The notes under the pieces were generated by a model that worked only from the letters and a program-made list of their open reading frames with translations, searched no databases and was not told the DNA's origin. A DNA stretch of 64,000 bases, taken from assembly GCA_039881145.1 (NCBI GenBank), contig JAYKKI010000007.1, forward strand, positions 42,012,001 through 42,076,000, written 5' to 3'. Positions 1 to 17,900 of the stretch are shown here, piece after piece. The position numbers and the translations under genes are program-made. The first letter of the stretch is position 1; every line of letters begins with the position of its first letter. This stretch comes from Druceiella hillmani. Lineage: Eukaryota; Arthropoda; Insecta; Lepidoptera; Hepialidae.

Positions 1-161
1 CTTTAAAACATATCAAATTTATTTACCAATTAAATAAATTGTAGTGAAAAACATAATATTAATAAAAAATGTTTCAGTATTTGTATAATTTTTAATAGCA
101 TTGTGCATAATGGTGGACATAAATTAGACAGTTTCATATTAATATTTGGTAACAAGAATTA

Positions 162-3968
<3,807 letters not shown>

Positions 3969-4643
3969 TGTCAAAATCACAAACACTTATTTCTTACAAA
4001 TGATTTATAGTAAAATAAATTGAATTTCAGAAATTATCAGCAAAGCGGCATTGCACCGAGGCGTTTTATTTGCAAAATGGCGGACTACTGAAAAATTGCC
4101 AGCGCTATTAAGATATTAAAATTTTACTCTTACAGGAATAATTAAATTTTACAATAAAACATTGTATAAGTACATTGTATAATAATTTTATTAACATTCA
4201 TTAATATTTTTTATGCATATTTGTAAATTTTATGCAAATTTATAAAATTTAAATTCTACAGAAAATGTTCTCTTCCATTTAATTCTTAAATTGAATTTAA
4301 TAAAAAAGTCAATATTATTTTTTTCTTTTACAATTTGTATAAATATTCGTATTTATTAAAAAAATGAAATTACATACATATATTTGAGAGTAAATATATG
4401 GTATTTATACTGGTAACTTTAGGAAAGTATTGTCAAAATTCAAGTAAACGATTTTAGTATATTATCTATGTAAACGATCGTCTCTGCCTTTAATTTGATT
4501 GATGGCGTTCGGCAGGCCGAAGAGGTTTTACAACGAAACTGAACAAGTGAAAGTGTTTTCATTAGGTGATGCTGTCTGCGGAAGGAACATTGTGTCGTAA
4601 TTTACGAGACAGAGTGCACGTGTAATTCTTCAACTTTGTGAAT
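3969..4643. promoter_or_regulatory. Divergent promoter region between U2af50 and the MFSD10-type gene
   Basis: The two start codons face away from each other with 675 bp between them, so both promoters and 5' UTRs must lie here or overlap. The stretch near 4040-4110 (AATGGCGGACTACTG, GCCAGCGC) is less AT-rich and fits the U2af50 leader. The stretch 4480-4643 is less AT-rich and fits the leader of the transporter. I see no convincing TATA box placed for either gene. Transcription start sites cannot be fixed from sequence alone. Confidence 0.5.
4502..4600 (+). CDS. Small upstream ORF (32 codons) in the leader of the MFSD10-type gene
   Basis: An ATG at 4502 opens a frame of 32 codons ending TAA at 4598-4600, 43 bases before the main start at 4644. 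It begins MAFGRPKRFYNETEQ and is basic and hydrophilic, with no signal peptide or membrane segment. It resembles no protein I recognise. If transcription starts upstream of 4502 it would be a translated upstream ORF that could dampen the transporter or encode a micropeptide. It could also be chance, although it sits in a less AT-rich island where an open frame is less trivial to keep. Confidence 0.3.
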   Translation: MAFGRPKRFYNETEQVKVFSLGDAVCGRNIVS

Positions 4644-7600
4644 ATGGTAATAATGTATTAGTTAACAAAAATTATTGAAGTGAAAGTTTTTATTTCTTGA
4701 TTTAAATAACTAATATTATTTCCAGGTCGCCAATACAGAAGATATTAAAGAGGACAATGCACTGATCAGACGCCACAACAAAAATATTAAAAATGATATT
4801 AATTTAAACGGAAACTTATTGGATAAGACTCAAGAAAAGACTGAATTTTTTAAAAATGAAGTTAAAAATAGTAAAAAAGTCACAAGTATTATATTCCTTT
4901 CTCTTCTACTCGATTTACTGGCGTTTACTATGATACTTCCACTATTTCCCACGTTATTGGATTACTATGATAAAGCAGAATCAAGTGGAAATACATTTTA
5001 TTCCATTTTGTTAAGAGCTGTTCATAACTTTCAAAAATTAACTGGTGCTCCAGATAGATTTGTATCGGTATTATTTGGTGGAGTCCTGGGATCCCTATAC
5101 AGCTTCTTACAATTTGTTGCTAGTCCCATTGTTGGCAGTTTGTCTGATAGATATGGAAGAAAACCTGCACTTTTCATTTGTTTGGTAAGTTTCCAACATT
5201 TTTTTTTATATGAAATGCTGGTGTTTCTCCGTTTCTAATTTGTTTGCTACTATTTTTTTGTTCTTATGGTTACACTATAATTGGAATTAGTTTCATTTCA
5301 CATAAGTTGTGTATTTTTTAATTAAAATTGCGACATAAACATTTCATAATTTTTATTAAATTACAATTGTTTTTCAGTTTCTGATACTAGTGAGATAACT
5401 TGTTAAAATATTTTATTGGTGAATTTTACACTTTAAATGAATATAAAGAATTTAATTTATGTCTAATACCTTTTATATTGTTTGAATATTAACAAAGTGA
5501 GTTAATTAAATTTAGACAGTTTTTATTAAGACGCTATAATTAATTAAAAAAAACACATGGTTATTAAATAAAAAAACAGTGTATTGTGCTTACATATCTT
5601 AACTATGTACTCACATAATATAAATTAGTTACGAAGTATTTGGCTTTTTCTATACATATTAACTTGAATTAAATTGTTTTGGTTTTCGTATACATACCAA
5701 AAACTTTTTCATTCTTTTTCCTGTATTTACATCTAAGTAACTACATATAATATAATTTGTTTAGTTGTATCGAAGCTATTTTTATTAGTCATTTATACTT
5801 ATATTAACAGAATAGCTTATAATGCGAACTGCAATCTTAAAGGTATTGTGACAGATCTAAAAAAAGTTTTTCTCAAATTTATTTTTAAAACTAAACAAAT
5901 CAATTTAGTTTTGGGACAAAGGTATGTTATTAAGAACACATCAATTTAATTTTGTACCAATTTTTATCAAAAAATAAATACAATTGTCTAAATTATAATA
6001 CAATGTACTATACATTATACAAAGATGTTGGTCCAGTGGCCGGGTCAATATCTCAAGAATGAAAAAACTACACATTTCTTTGATCTATGTAAGTGTATAC
6101 TTTGTTTATCGTAGCTTTTTTCATGTTTTCCACAAAATGGTGGACGTTAAAAAAGTTTTTTTATGTTATGTTTAATTAAGGGACCTTAAAAAATTGTAAG
6201 ATAAGACAAGCATTGTATATTGTTATTAAAAAAAAGTAATCTTTAAGAAAAATGTGATTGACAGTTTCATAACTCTCTATATGTATATGTCCCCAACCTT
6301 ATCTGAGTTTACTTCTTAATGTATTGGAAACATTGTTTTTTATTTCTATTTCAAAAGCAAAATTTAAAACCCAAAAAATATATATTTTTAAGTCATAACG
6401 AAAATTAAAGAACCAAGATAAAGCACTTTACTAACATTTAAAAGTAGTAAAGTCTTAACTCCAGAGCTACAGTTGATATGTGCCTATGAGGCGTTGACAG
6501 ATCAGAAGACAGTTTTCTTTACCATAAGATAAAGCACATAAGCGATACAGACTACAGTTAACACCTGCTAATGTTGATGAGTTTGAAAATTCATAGTTAA
6601 AAATGCAATTAAATGAAGACTTAATCACTGTACAAGGTTAAATACTAATAGATTGTTACCATTAATCTAAAAATTACTACATTTAGTGAGACTGCTTAAG
6701 TATAATAATTTGTGTCATTCCAATTTTGTGACCCTCTGACATTAAAAAATCCCTTTTTCAAATTTTGTTCTAGGTAAGGTTTTTATAAATATTATCTGCA
6801 TATAGATTTTCTATGAATATGTCTACACGATTCAAGTGTTTTTATGAAAGTTGAATATTTTGTGAAACTCACCATTTCGATCACATTTTTAGCACTTCAG
6901 TTATCAATATTAAACACATGACCATTTGATTAAACTCACTTTGGTCACACAGTAGCTGTTTTCTGTGATTGTGCTGGATCCTGTCAGTTTGTTTCTTGAT
7001 CTTCATGTCATGTTCAAAAGTGTAGGACTTTTTTCCCATATGTGGTAAATGTTAGCTTTGAAACGATGAGGGCTGATTTAGTGATGTGGCTTCGTTGCCA
7101 GACTCACAGTTTATAGCTGTTTTCGTCGATTCTAATGTGTTTTGGGAATCTTCTGAAGTGCAAGATGTGCCTGACTCGTTTTGACTTCATGACATTCACT
7201 GAAACTTAATTTCTTTTAACAGTGGGTTTCAGAGACACGGTGTCTCTATTTTTATTATTGTTCTTGAGTTGTATACAGACAATCATCGAGTTAGTCGTTT
7301 CAAGTTACATCAAACTATACTTTGACACCATTCCTGCTGTAGCCGTGTCAGGTTTTGGCAATATAGACTTCTTTGGTTCAGGTGTCTGGTCTTGACGTCT
7401 GGGGGATTCCCTGTATTAAAAAAGTAGCATGCCATATCACTGTGTTATACAACTTATGATCAAATTATTTTTACTTATAAAATTTGTTTGAAATTATTGA
7501 AATTGAATTACTACTATACCACTTAAACGAAACAGTAATAGTGAAGTGCAGAAAAAAATAAAAAAGACAATAACAATGGAGGTTAAATCTCAGATTTTAA

Positions 7601-8885
7601 AACTCAATGATCGCAGTTTGTACCCTTCATTAATTGGATGTGAACTTAATTTATTGCATACGACTGTACTGACAATATTTAAAGGTAAACTTTTTACAGC
7701 TTTACATCCTGTTTCTTTAAATAGCAGTATCATACTTAAAAGAAACACTTTAATTTCTGAGATGGAAAAACTGTTACACACTTGGATTCAAGATGAAACT
7801 CAGTGACGGCTCCCGCTTAGTCTCATTATCATTCCAAACATGGCACTCTGTAATATCAATACACTGCAAAACAATAGTAGCAAAAATAGCAATGAAGATA
7901 CAAAAACTTCTTCTGCCAGCCGCAGGTGGTTCATGCACTTTAAGACGAGATATTCACTGCGTAACGTTTGAATGCAAGGAGAGGCTGCTAGTGTGGATCA
8001 TATGGCTGCTCAATATTTTCCCGGCGTGTTAAAGAAATCATCGAAAGTGGGAACTTTTTACCGAAACAAATTCTCAATTTGGATGAAACCGGTTTATTTT
8101 GGAAGAAAATGCCCACCTGCACTTTTATATCGCAAGAAGAGAAGTTTAGACCTGACTTTACAGTGGCTAAAGATCGCTTTACATTCTTATTGGGATCAAA
8201 CAATGAAGGCGATCTCAAATTAAAACTACTTTTGGTTTACAGGTCTGAAAATTCACGAGCTCTTAAAAATTACGTCAAGGATACTCTGCCAGTTATTTGG
8301 AGGGCAAACGATGGGTAACATCAGCCCTTTTTAAAGAATGGTTTACACTATGTTTAAAAAATAATTTGGCTCATAAAGCTTTACTCCTTCTGGACAATGC
8401 TCCCGGTCGGTCATCCTCTGAGTATTGCTGATATTGACCCTATTCAAACATGTAACATAAGCACATTTGGGACAGAATCTTCAATTTCAAAACTTTAAAG
8501 CATATTTCCTCGAAAGGTATATTAAAGGGCAGTTATGTTTTAGTTTTTACATTTTTTTTTATGTGTAAAAAATCAAATAGATTTGTCCAATCTTATCTAA
8601 AGTCTACATACTGTCTAGAGTATTGTGAAGTTTCTAAACCCAACTTATCTTTAATTGACATAGTAAAATGCCAAGTCATTTATTATACACGGATATAATG
8701 ATTTATGTTGGTTTTGCATCACTTTACTTAAAAGTAACCAAAGTATGAAGTTACACCACCATTCAGTTATTTAAATAAGTTTTTGTCTTTGAATAAATTT
8801 TTATTGTATCAACTTTTATCATTCTTCAGTGAAAGACTTCGAAAAGCACCTGTTTAAAATTCTAGCGTTTATTTTTCCAAAATCA

Positions 8886-8923
<38 letters not shown>

Positions 8924-11900
8924 GTATATGTGTATATGTATATGTGTATATGTATATGTGTATATATGTATATGTGTATATATGTATATGTATATATATA
9001 TATGTATTTCAGGTACGAAAATGATATCCCTCTTAAAAGATACTGGCTAACATATAAAATGTGATTCACATTTTATATGTTAGATAACACAGGTCAAGTG
9101 TCAAGTTCCTTTTTTTTGTGCATCTCTGCTGGGTCCGATGCAATGTTATTATTGTTTTTAAAAAAATTGCTAGAAAATTGTTTGAAACCTTTTTCACGTG
9201 CAATAATTTTCAGAAAATATGAAAAAAGAAATAGATTATTTGACTTATCACAGTTCCCACTGTGTCCCCTTTAAAAGGAAAATGGTAAATTTTACGTCTG
9301 CATGCAAGCTTCCATAAATTTGTGGCCAGTGTCACCATGTTCGTATAGACTTTCTTATTGTTATAAGACAAAATATAATAGTCAAAACTTTGCAAGCGTG
9401 GTGAAGGCCAAAAAAATTATGATGGACAATGTTTATAGAAAGCAATGAAAGGAGAAAATTTCAATAATAAATGTTTAATGTAATCTGTATTTTTAAATAA
9501 ATGATTGTGTAAACAATGCACTTATTTTAAATAATAGTAGAGGGTACAAGTGACGCAGCTAGAAGTGCGAGGTACGTAGTGTCTCGTTAGAATTGCGTAG
9601 AATCATGTGAACATAGCATACTATGTAATACCTTATTTTTTACACACACAACTACTTATAAGAATTGTGTAATATGTAATAAGTTTACACTTATGAAGTT
9701 GCTGATCTTAACAGCTATCTTTATATTTTTAGTTTGGTGTCCAAATTCTAGCATTTCCTATTAAGCCAAAGTGTCCCGGTTGAAAAAGTCAGTTATTTGT
9801 TTGCTTTTTGTGTTGTTTCTATTTCATTTTGTTATATTGGGCACTAATAATAAGTTTATATCATATATTTGATGTAGAAATACGTCTCACCTGGCTGGCA
9901 TTATATGGGGACTCTCCAGAATAGGAAGGGACTAAGTATGTCCAACTTTGAGATCTTGTGTCTCTGGGGTTAATAATCTTAGAGCAATAAAAAAAAAACT
10001 AGTTCTTACCTGCCAATTCACCCGTGTAAAAATTAATTTATGACAACAATTGATTTTTATTTTGCAAGGATTATAGAAGTTCATTCAGTGCAAATATTAA
10101 GGTTATAAGTAATTCATTATTTGATGAAGAAGTTATTTGATTAAGTGAAGTAAGCGAGTTCTATATATTGTTTACTACACTGTTAAAGCATGCAATTTCA
10201 ATTTTGTATCTTGTGAAGAACAACTTCTTTTTAAATTTTAACTTCCGTGAACAGTATACATTCTACCTATATGTGTGTGCTTCACATAGCTACATTTCTA
10301 ATTGTTTAAATTGCCTAAGCTATGTAAGTTTTGTGGCCCAAAATTTTAGTACTAGCCATGTCCTTAAAACAGACAAACTCTTAGGCTGAATTTAGAAGGT
10401 GGTTGGATCACTATTTTCCCCTGAGAGTAATACTCATATATTAGGCGACCTTAACTGTTAAAATTATTAGTCAAAATTATAATGGTACAATTGTTTGAAA
10501 TTGTGTATTTTAATTTTACAGAATTAGACCGAACCATGTTGCTAATTTATAAGATTCTAACAACAAAGAAATAAGCTTCAACCATTAGATCGATAATTCT
10601 TATAGTTTATTATAATGTGATCATAAATTATTTCTCATACATTTGCCACCTTTAGTTCGAACATGTCTTTACGTGACTGACAAGAAAATTATCTAAATAA
10701 TCCTTTATTATGGTATGTTTCTATTGAATAAAAGATAAGATTTCGTGTCTTTAACGTAATGCACGTATCGGGTTTTATTTAAAGATGTTTAGTATGAAAT
10801 TATAAGTCATGTTTATGGAATTGTGATATATTATAGATTTTGTATGGCTTTAAATTATCTGTACTTTATTAAATTTTATATCAATGTTTCATTATATTTC
10901 TTTCATGGACATAAAATGAAGATAGTAATTTTTTCGTTTAATTGTTGACATTTAATTGCTTTGATAGTTCTCCATTTATATATCCATTAGTCTCTCAAAT
11001 TAATCAAATATTGATCCATCAATCTCTCAAACTTGTTTTTTCACTTTCTATTTAATTAGACGTATTAAAAAGTATTTTATGTATTTGTTCTAATCAAGGA
11101 TTAGTGTACTGTACATTAATATGATTATGGAACAATGCAAAGTTTACAATCATTATTTAGCAAGCCAAGGTTCCTCTATTGTGACATTGCCATGTAAAGT
11201 TACTATCAAAGTGAGATAATTTTAATTGACCAAATTTTCAGCATGTGTCTCAAGAACAGCAATGTGTACGACAATAAATTTGTTGAGATTAGTGGGTTTT
11301 TTTACTGTTTGTAGGCACACAAAGTTTACCTCTTTATGTAGAAATTTCAAAATCAAAATGTTTGTAGGATACAACATCACTAGCTTTTTGCTAATATTTT
11401 CAGTATTTTTATATCGTAACAAGTTGTTAAAACTAACAATGACATCAAATTATTCAGGCGAATAACCTAAATTTTCACTTACCACTGAGGATGTACTGCG
11501 TTGAGTTTCCCGCAGTACGTACGGAAGAATTCATAATATAACTGAATAATATCTAAATGTTATAGTTTACAATTTAAAAATATTTTCAATTAGTATATTA
11601 GGGAAATCTATGACAAGTAACATTTAAGAGTTTGTGTCATGTAGGTCTTGGGACTTGTAGGATGATGCCTTGAATTATGTACAAAACTAACCCTCTTTTT
11701 TATTAAATATTTTTTTTTTTCATTTTTTTTGTTTCTGGTTTTTAATTGGTTTTTAACAATTAATTCATCATCATCGGTTAAAAGAATTTATACTAACTGT
11801 GCCTACAACTTCAATTGTGTGTAAATAGGAAAAAAAAAATTTCGTATTTTTTTTCTTATATGTTGCTCTTTGTTAAATATTATTACCATACCACACTTCA

Positions 11901-14900
11901 TCAAAATCCCTCCAGTGGATTTTGCATGATACCCGCTCAAATTAATATATATGCAGAAAACATTCTAAAAAAAGTTTCCTGTCTTCTATTATCTTTCTAC
12001 CTAAAAAAAATTTTCTGACTTCATTTACTTTCTTTAATATATTTTCAATATGTAGAATTCACTCTGTTACAATTTTATTAGATGTAAAAATATGTAAATC
12101 TGGATTTGACATTTTCTGTCATCTCGTAACTAGAATTTTGTTTTTTAATATATCACAAAAATTTATATAAAAATAAATTAAGTAAATTAAATACTAAGTG
12201 AATATATTATTTGTATCCTCCAATTTGTTTTTTTTTGGTTGGTTTGGACACAATATTGTTAAAAATGAAATTCTTTTGCAGATTGGCATAGCTTTATCTC
12301 ATGGTATCTGGAGGTATGCTCATACATTTAGTCTGTTTGTTTTGGCGAGGGTCATCGGTGGGCTTAGTAAAGCGAATGTGAGTCTCAGCATGGCAGTTGT
12401 GGCGGATGTGTCAACAGAGAAAACGCGAGCCCGTGGAATGGTGAGAAATGCATTAGTTTAATTAAATATTTGTTAAAGTTGTAGTCTCAGTTTATATGTA
12501 ATCTTAACCCTTTTGCGCTTTGCTTATAAGTTAAAATGAGATAAACAAATAGACAATTATATATCATAAGAAAGAGTACAAAATATCGAATGGAATGGTG
12601 ATAACATTTGTGTATGGTGTACAGTTATTTTTGCCGCTATCACTTTTAATCTGCGTGAGACAGCTAGCGTAAGTCTTAGGCTCTATAAACAATTTGGATA
12701 AGGAATTTTTTTATTTACGTTTATGTTTATTTATTGTATATATATTTTATGGTGGTAACAAAAATAGTATTTTATAAAGACTTTTCCTTATAAACATTTT
12801 CCTTAAGGAAACCGAGATTTTTTTTCGTCTCGTTCATTATTTTTTTACACTCTTTACTGTACATATAAGGTTAATGTTAAATGGTACAATTTCTTCTATA
12901 TCTATTTCAAAAAAATTCATTGCAATAAAATCAATACTTTTGGAGTTATACATTATTTTATTAACATGGTATGAGCGTCTATGTTACGTAAATGTGACCT
13001 GCGCACTCAAGGGATTAATAGAGAGTCGAAAATTTGTGTACAAATTGTAACAGGATCCGATATAAATGTTAGTATATTCCATACATTGTAATTCCAATGT
13101 TACACTTGAATAAGAAATTTATGTTTTGTGTTTGTGTTTTACATGTATTATTCAGTACCACCAGAACTGTTTGATTGTGATATGACGTTGGAACTTAAGA
13201 TTTCTTTGTTTAATGATATTTTCAAATGATTGCATATACTTTTACTGCAACGGGTATGAATATTGGGGTTTTATCATTCAGAATTTTAGTGAGAAAAACA
13301 TGTTTATCTTAATATATACTTTTATCAGGTGAAAAAATGGTGTTTTTCAGTTTTGAACAGCTTGCAGTTTGTAATGTTTGATTAGCAGTAATCTTATTTG
13401 CAATACATTTATTTACTTCAAATATTACGTGCATTCAAATGTTTTGGTAGTTTTATAAATTTTATCCTTTTTAGGTGTTATTCATAATTAGAAATACCAA
13501 TTTACAAGTCAGCGTTATATTATAGACACCTTTGAGAAATGACAATAGAGAATTAATAAATTTAATTAAAAAATTAATTTTCAATTGTTTATTTTTCGTT
13601 ATTAGCGGTGAAGGTAGTCTTCAAAATGATAGCCCAATCATTAGTTTTGATGAAGTATTAAGGGAGATATGATATACTGACAAAAAGCACCTTTAAGAAA
13701 TTATATATAGAGATTTCTTTTATCCAAAAAATTAAAAAAATCAAAAAGATAAGGAAATGTGACTTATGCCCTTCTTCTACTCATGTCTTAAATAGTAATT
13801 GCATGATAATAGTGATTGACTATCTTGAACAGTTCGTATAAAGTGTGTTATAGCGAACGTTCATGGATAAGATCCTATACAATGAAAAAATGATCAACAT
13901 CAGGTCAGTAGCTATAGATTTAAACCTGAACAAATAGAAGGGATAAATAGATTGTGAGAATCTATGGGGAGGCTCAAGTTCAGCAGTGAGTCTTTTAGCT
14001 GACTGTGATGATATTTACATAAAACAAATAGGAGAAATAGCGGAATAGCCTAGATTTGTTTGTGTTAAAAGGCAGCCGAAAGTATATGATTAAATTATAA
14101 TAATTTGAATATTTTCTAATTTTTGTTTTCAGGCATTAGTGGGTTTGGCATTCTCTATAGGCTTCATAGCTGGTCCATTAGCGGGTGCATGGTTTGCTTT
14201 GAATTCAGCTGGATCTACTTCTGGGCAATGGGGAGAAACACCCGCTCTGTATGCTGTAGCCTTGTCATGTATCAATATTGTGTTAGTGACATTTTGCTTA
14301 CCAGAGACCCTGCCGAAGGTAAGATAGTTTGTTAAGTATTTTTTCGAAACGGTGATTAGTAATTACTTTTTGTCAAGAAATTTATGTTTTGAATTAAATG
14401 TGCGCTGATTACATTTTCTTAGTGGTCAATGAAAGAAATTGTTTTATTAACGTCATATCAGCTTTGATATTAAGTGTACTGGTTTATTAATATGATATCT
14501 ACACTCAAACATTATTAACATGTTTGAGTGCCGTGTCCAATTTGGATGCGATATCGCTTCATGCTAAATTCAATATTTAAACATTTCTGTTACTGTGTTT
14601 TTCACGGAGGTAAGAATAATCTATCAAACATATTATGTGGAAACCTAACTCGCCGCTAAAAATGCGAAGTCACGTGAACAAATTCATAATATCAACATTC
14701 AAATGATTAATCTTTAATTATAAATTTCTTGATGCCAGTTAAGTAAGAGGGACTAGATGAGTGAGGGAGACGCCAGTACAATAATTTGTGCTACTTCTGT
14801 CTGTTTTTTGTTTTCATTAAATTTTTTTTTGGATACAAATCGTAATAATAAATTGAATACTTTATATAAATATATCTTAGCACTTTCTGAATTTGAAATG

Positions 14901-17900
14901 TTTACGTAGGAGTGAAATTTGGAATTTGTGTGTGATTTACTCAAATTATCGTAATTTTTCAAAATTGCAATTATTTTGTTAGTTACAAATTTTTCATGAA
15001 ATTTAATTCTTTATGACTGCATACATTCAATTTCATTTGGTGATGTAACTTGCTAGTGGAACAGGCGTATTGAATTTCCTAAAAAAATAGGTCATATTCT
15101 TCCTATACTTGTAAAACGATGAGAAGTAGGCATATAATTTCATCAAGGAAATATCCATTCAGTTACTGTTGAAAAAATGAACAAATTTGAATATTGTAAT
15201 TAGCGGGAATAAAATATTTTAGAAAGGAATAGAAAATTTGGGCACTTTTGAACAGTTTAAATGTCCTAAAAAAAGACTGAAGGTTATTTCAGTGAAATTT
15301 TTGAAAAACTTATTTCAGTGTTATTTTTAGAGGCATTAAATTAAATGTATTTGTAAAATATCTCAATATTCAACAGAGTGACTATTTAAATTTTGATATG
15401 AAAAAAAAATAAAATTGTTTAACTGTCGATATAAATATGTAGATTTCTGTCATCTACCTATTCGTCTGTTAAACATCACTATTTGTTAAACTAACGAGAA
15501 AATGTAAACAGAGTTCACTTTTAAAAACATTTAATACAACATTTTTGATATTATTGACTATATCAATATTTTTGATTAGACATTCTCTTTTTGCTATTGA
15601 ACTCTTTGAACAGATCTTTTTTTTTTTAAAAAAAGATATAATTTTCTGATTCTTTGATAGATATCATTTCAGAAGTGTACAATTTTACATTGGATGAACC
15701 AAGTTTTCTTCTATAGCTTTTAAATAATTAGTTTAGATAAAATATATGATATTTTGAAAGGCATTTGTAGAATTGTAATGTTTAAATATGAACCTTTTCC
15801 ATATTACATGGTGTTAGTAACTCTCTAATTAATTTATGACCATAGTATTGTTAAAAATAAAGCAATACTTAATACAGACAAATATTTATTTATACGAAAT
15901 GATAAAGAAACCGGCTAGAAATAAAAACTATCATACTACTACAGTTATTACGTTAACATGTGGGTTTTACTGTATATGAATAAAAACCGTCTTGTACAAA
16001 CCTCGAAGTTTAATTTAACGATGGAACTGCTTATTTAAAGATTCGTTTATTCGTTTTTCACCTATTACAAAGCAGCCAGTTGTGAAATGTTCCAAACAAT
16101 GTTACTGTTTCTCGTTGGTAACCAGTTATTAGTTTTACATCTCAAATTATTTATCCATGTCTTTCTCAGTACCTCGTCTTTTTGGAGACTTTAAAAAAAA
16201 TTAGTAAATTATACATATAATAATAAATATAAAGATATATTATCCTTATATTTATAATAATTTAATCATGCAAATAGGTTGAAATATCAATATAATTGAC
16301 ATATAAGGAAAGTAATTTAAGGCCACCAATGTTTTGCTTATAAGTTATGCCATTAATACCAAAACACAAAATACGGCCATTTATGCCGCACTTTTTGACA
16401 CTCAAATAAATCAAAGCTTAAAGGGTACTTCCTGTTGACCTAAAATCATAAAATTTGAAAAGAAGCGAGATCTCACAGCACAAGAATGAAAATCATTAAT
16501 TTATAGTTATTTCGTATATAAATAATTTTTTTAAATAAACACCTTTGAAAGATATATTATCATTCGGCAATATATTTTCGTTCTAAAAAAGGAATATTTT
16601 GTAAATAGTTTAATAGGAATATTATGTACCATTAATTGTTTATAAATGCTTATGTGTGTACATAACCCTCGTAATGCAAGTTTCACTTGTGTTTAACAGG
16701 TTTTTCTTATTAAATTATTTTCATTTCCATTAAAAATTAGAATATTATTAATATCGTGGTTGAAGTTTTGTCTTTGTATGAAGGGTATCGCGACCTGTTA
16801 CTGTCTTGTTGAATCTTAACAATACTTATCAAATAACTGAAATTATTAAATGGAGGACGATGGTTTCCTCCATTTAATAAATTTTAGTAATGGTTGAAAA
16901 CATGTAACAAACATCTTAAATTCACATTTTTTCCTTTTCAGGAAAAACGCTCGAAGACGCTTGCATTATCGCTTACCAAAGCCGTCTCATTTGTTTCGCC
17001 GATACATTTAATAAATTTCCAAGTTGTGGACCAACTGAATACTTCACAGCGAAAAACTTTGTCGAAAATCGGACAAATCTATTTCGGATATCTTTTTCTG
17101 TACGCCGGTTTAGAATTTACGCTCACATTTTTGACTCATCATGTGTTTGGGTATACTGCTTTGCAGCAAGGAAAAATGTTTTTTGTTATAGGTAAGACTT
17201 AATTAAATAAATGTGAAATTATAGTAGTTCGCTCTATTTATACACACTTCATTATTTTTATTAATATCAAAAGCAACGTTTTTGCTTCTGCTTTAGTTAA
17301 GTGTAATTTGTTTCAAGTCACTTCGTCACTAAGAAATAAGCCTTTTAATGAAAAAAACTGATCAATTAAGTCTATATGTATTTGGAACTTAATTTTTTAC
17401 ATAATATTAAGTACAGTTTAAATGGACTTATGTTTATTGATAATTAACTGACTAACTATGAGACTTGTAAATACTCATAGGCATTCAGAGATTATAAAAC
17501 GATAAATTTTATTTTTATTGACAGTACGAACTTCATACGATTGGGTATATAGTTTCTGTCTACGTTCCTGTTTTCGGTACTAACTTGAATCCCTTGGAGA
17601 CAGCCACCACTTTGCAAATATGTATGTATTTGTGGATCTTACGGTTTCAGGTGGTTTAGTTCTGTTTGCATTCTTATTGAAGAAATATAGTATGTTTTTC
17701 TACTAACATAACGTAATATATTTAAATATCTACCAAGTGTTAGTATGACATCTTCAAGGAATAACATTGTAACTCACTCTTTGTAATTTTACAGGAGAAC
17801 AAAGTTTTAAAATGTCTTATGAACGTCTGATGAATTTTTTATATTTCTTTCATAAGTCTTTTGATATTAATAAAAAACATTTCCAAATATTACGATTAGA

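Noticed and set aside
6960..7440. Possible minus-strand coding segment ([18 protein letters not shown] translation)
   Set aside because: Short, interrupted by stops, and no recognisable family; may be the untranslated part of the adjacent Tigger relic.
8829..9069. Open frames with Ile-Tyr-Ile-Tyr runs on both strands (also at 54509-54760 and 55765-56094)
   Set aside because: They are translations of TA/CA microsatellites, not proteins.
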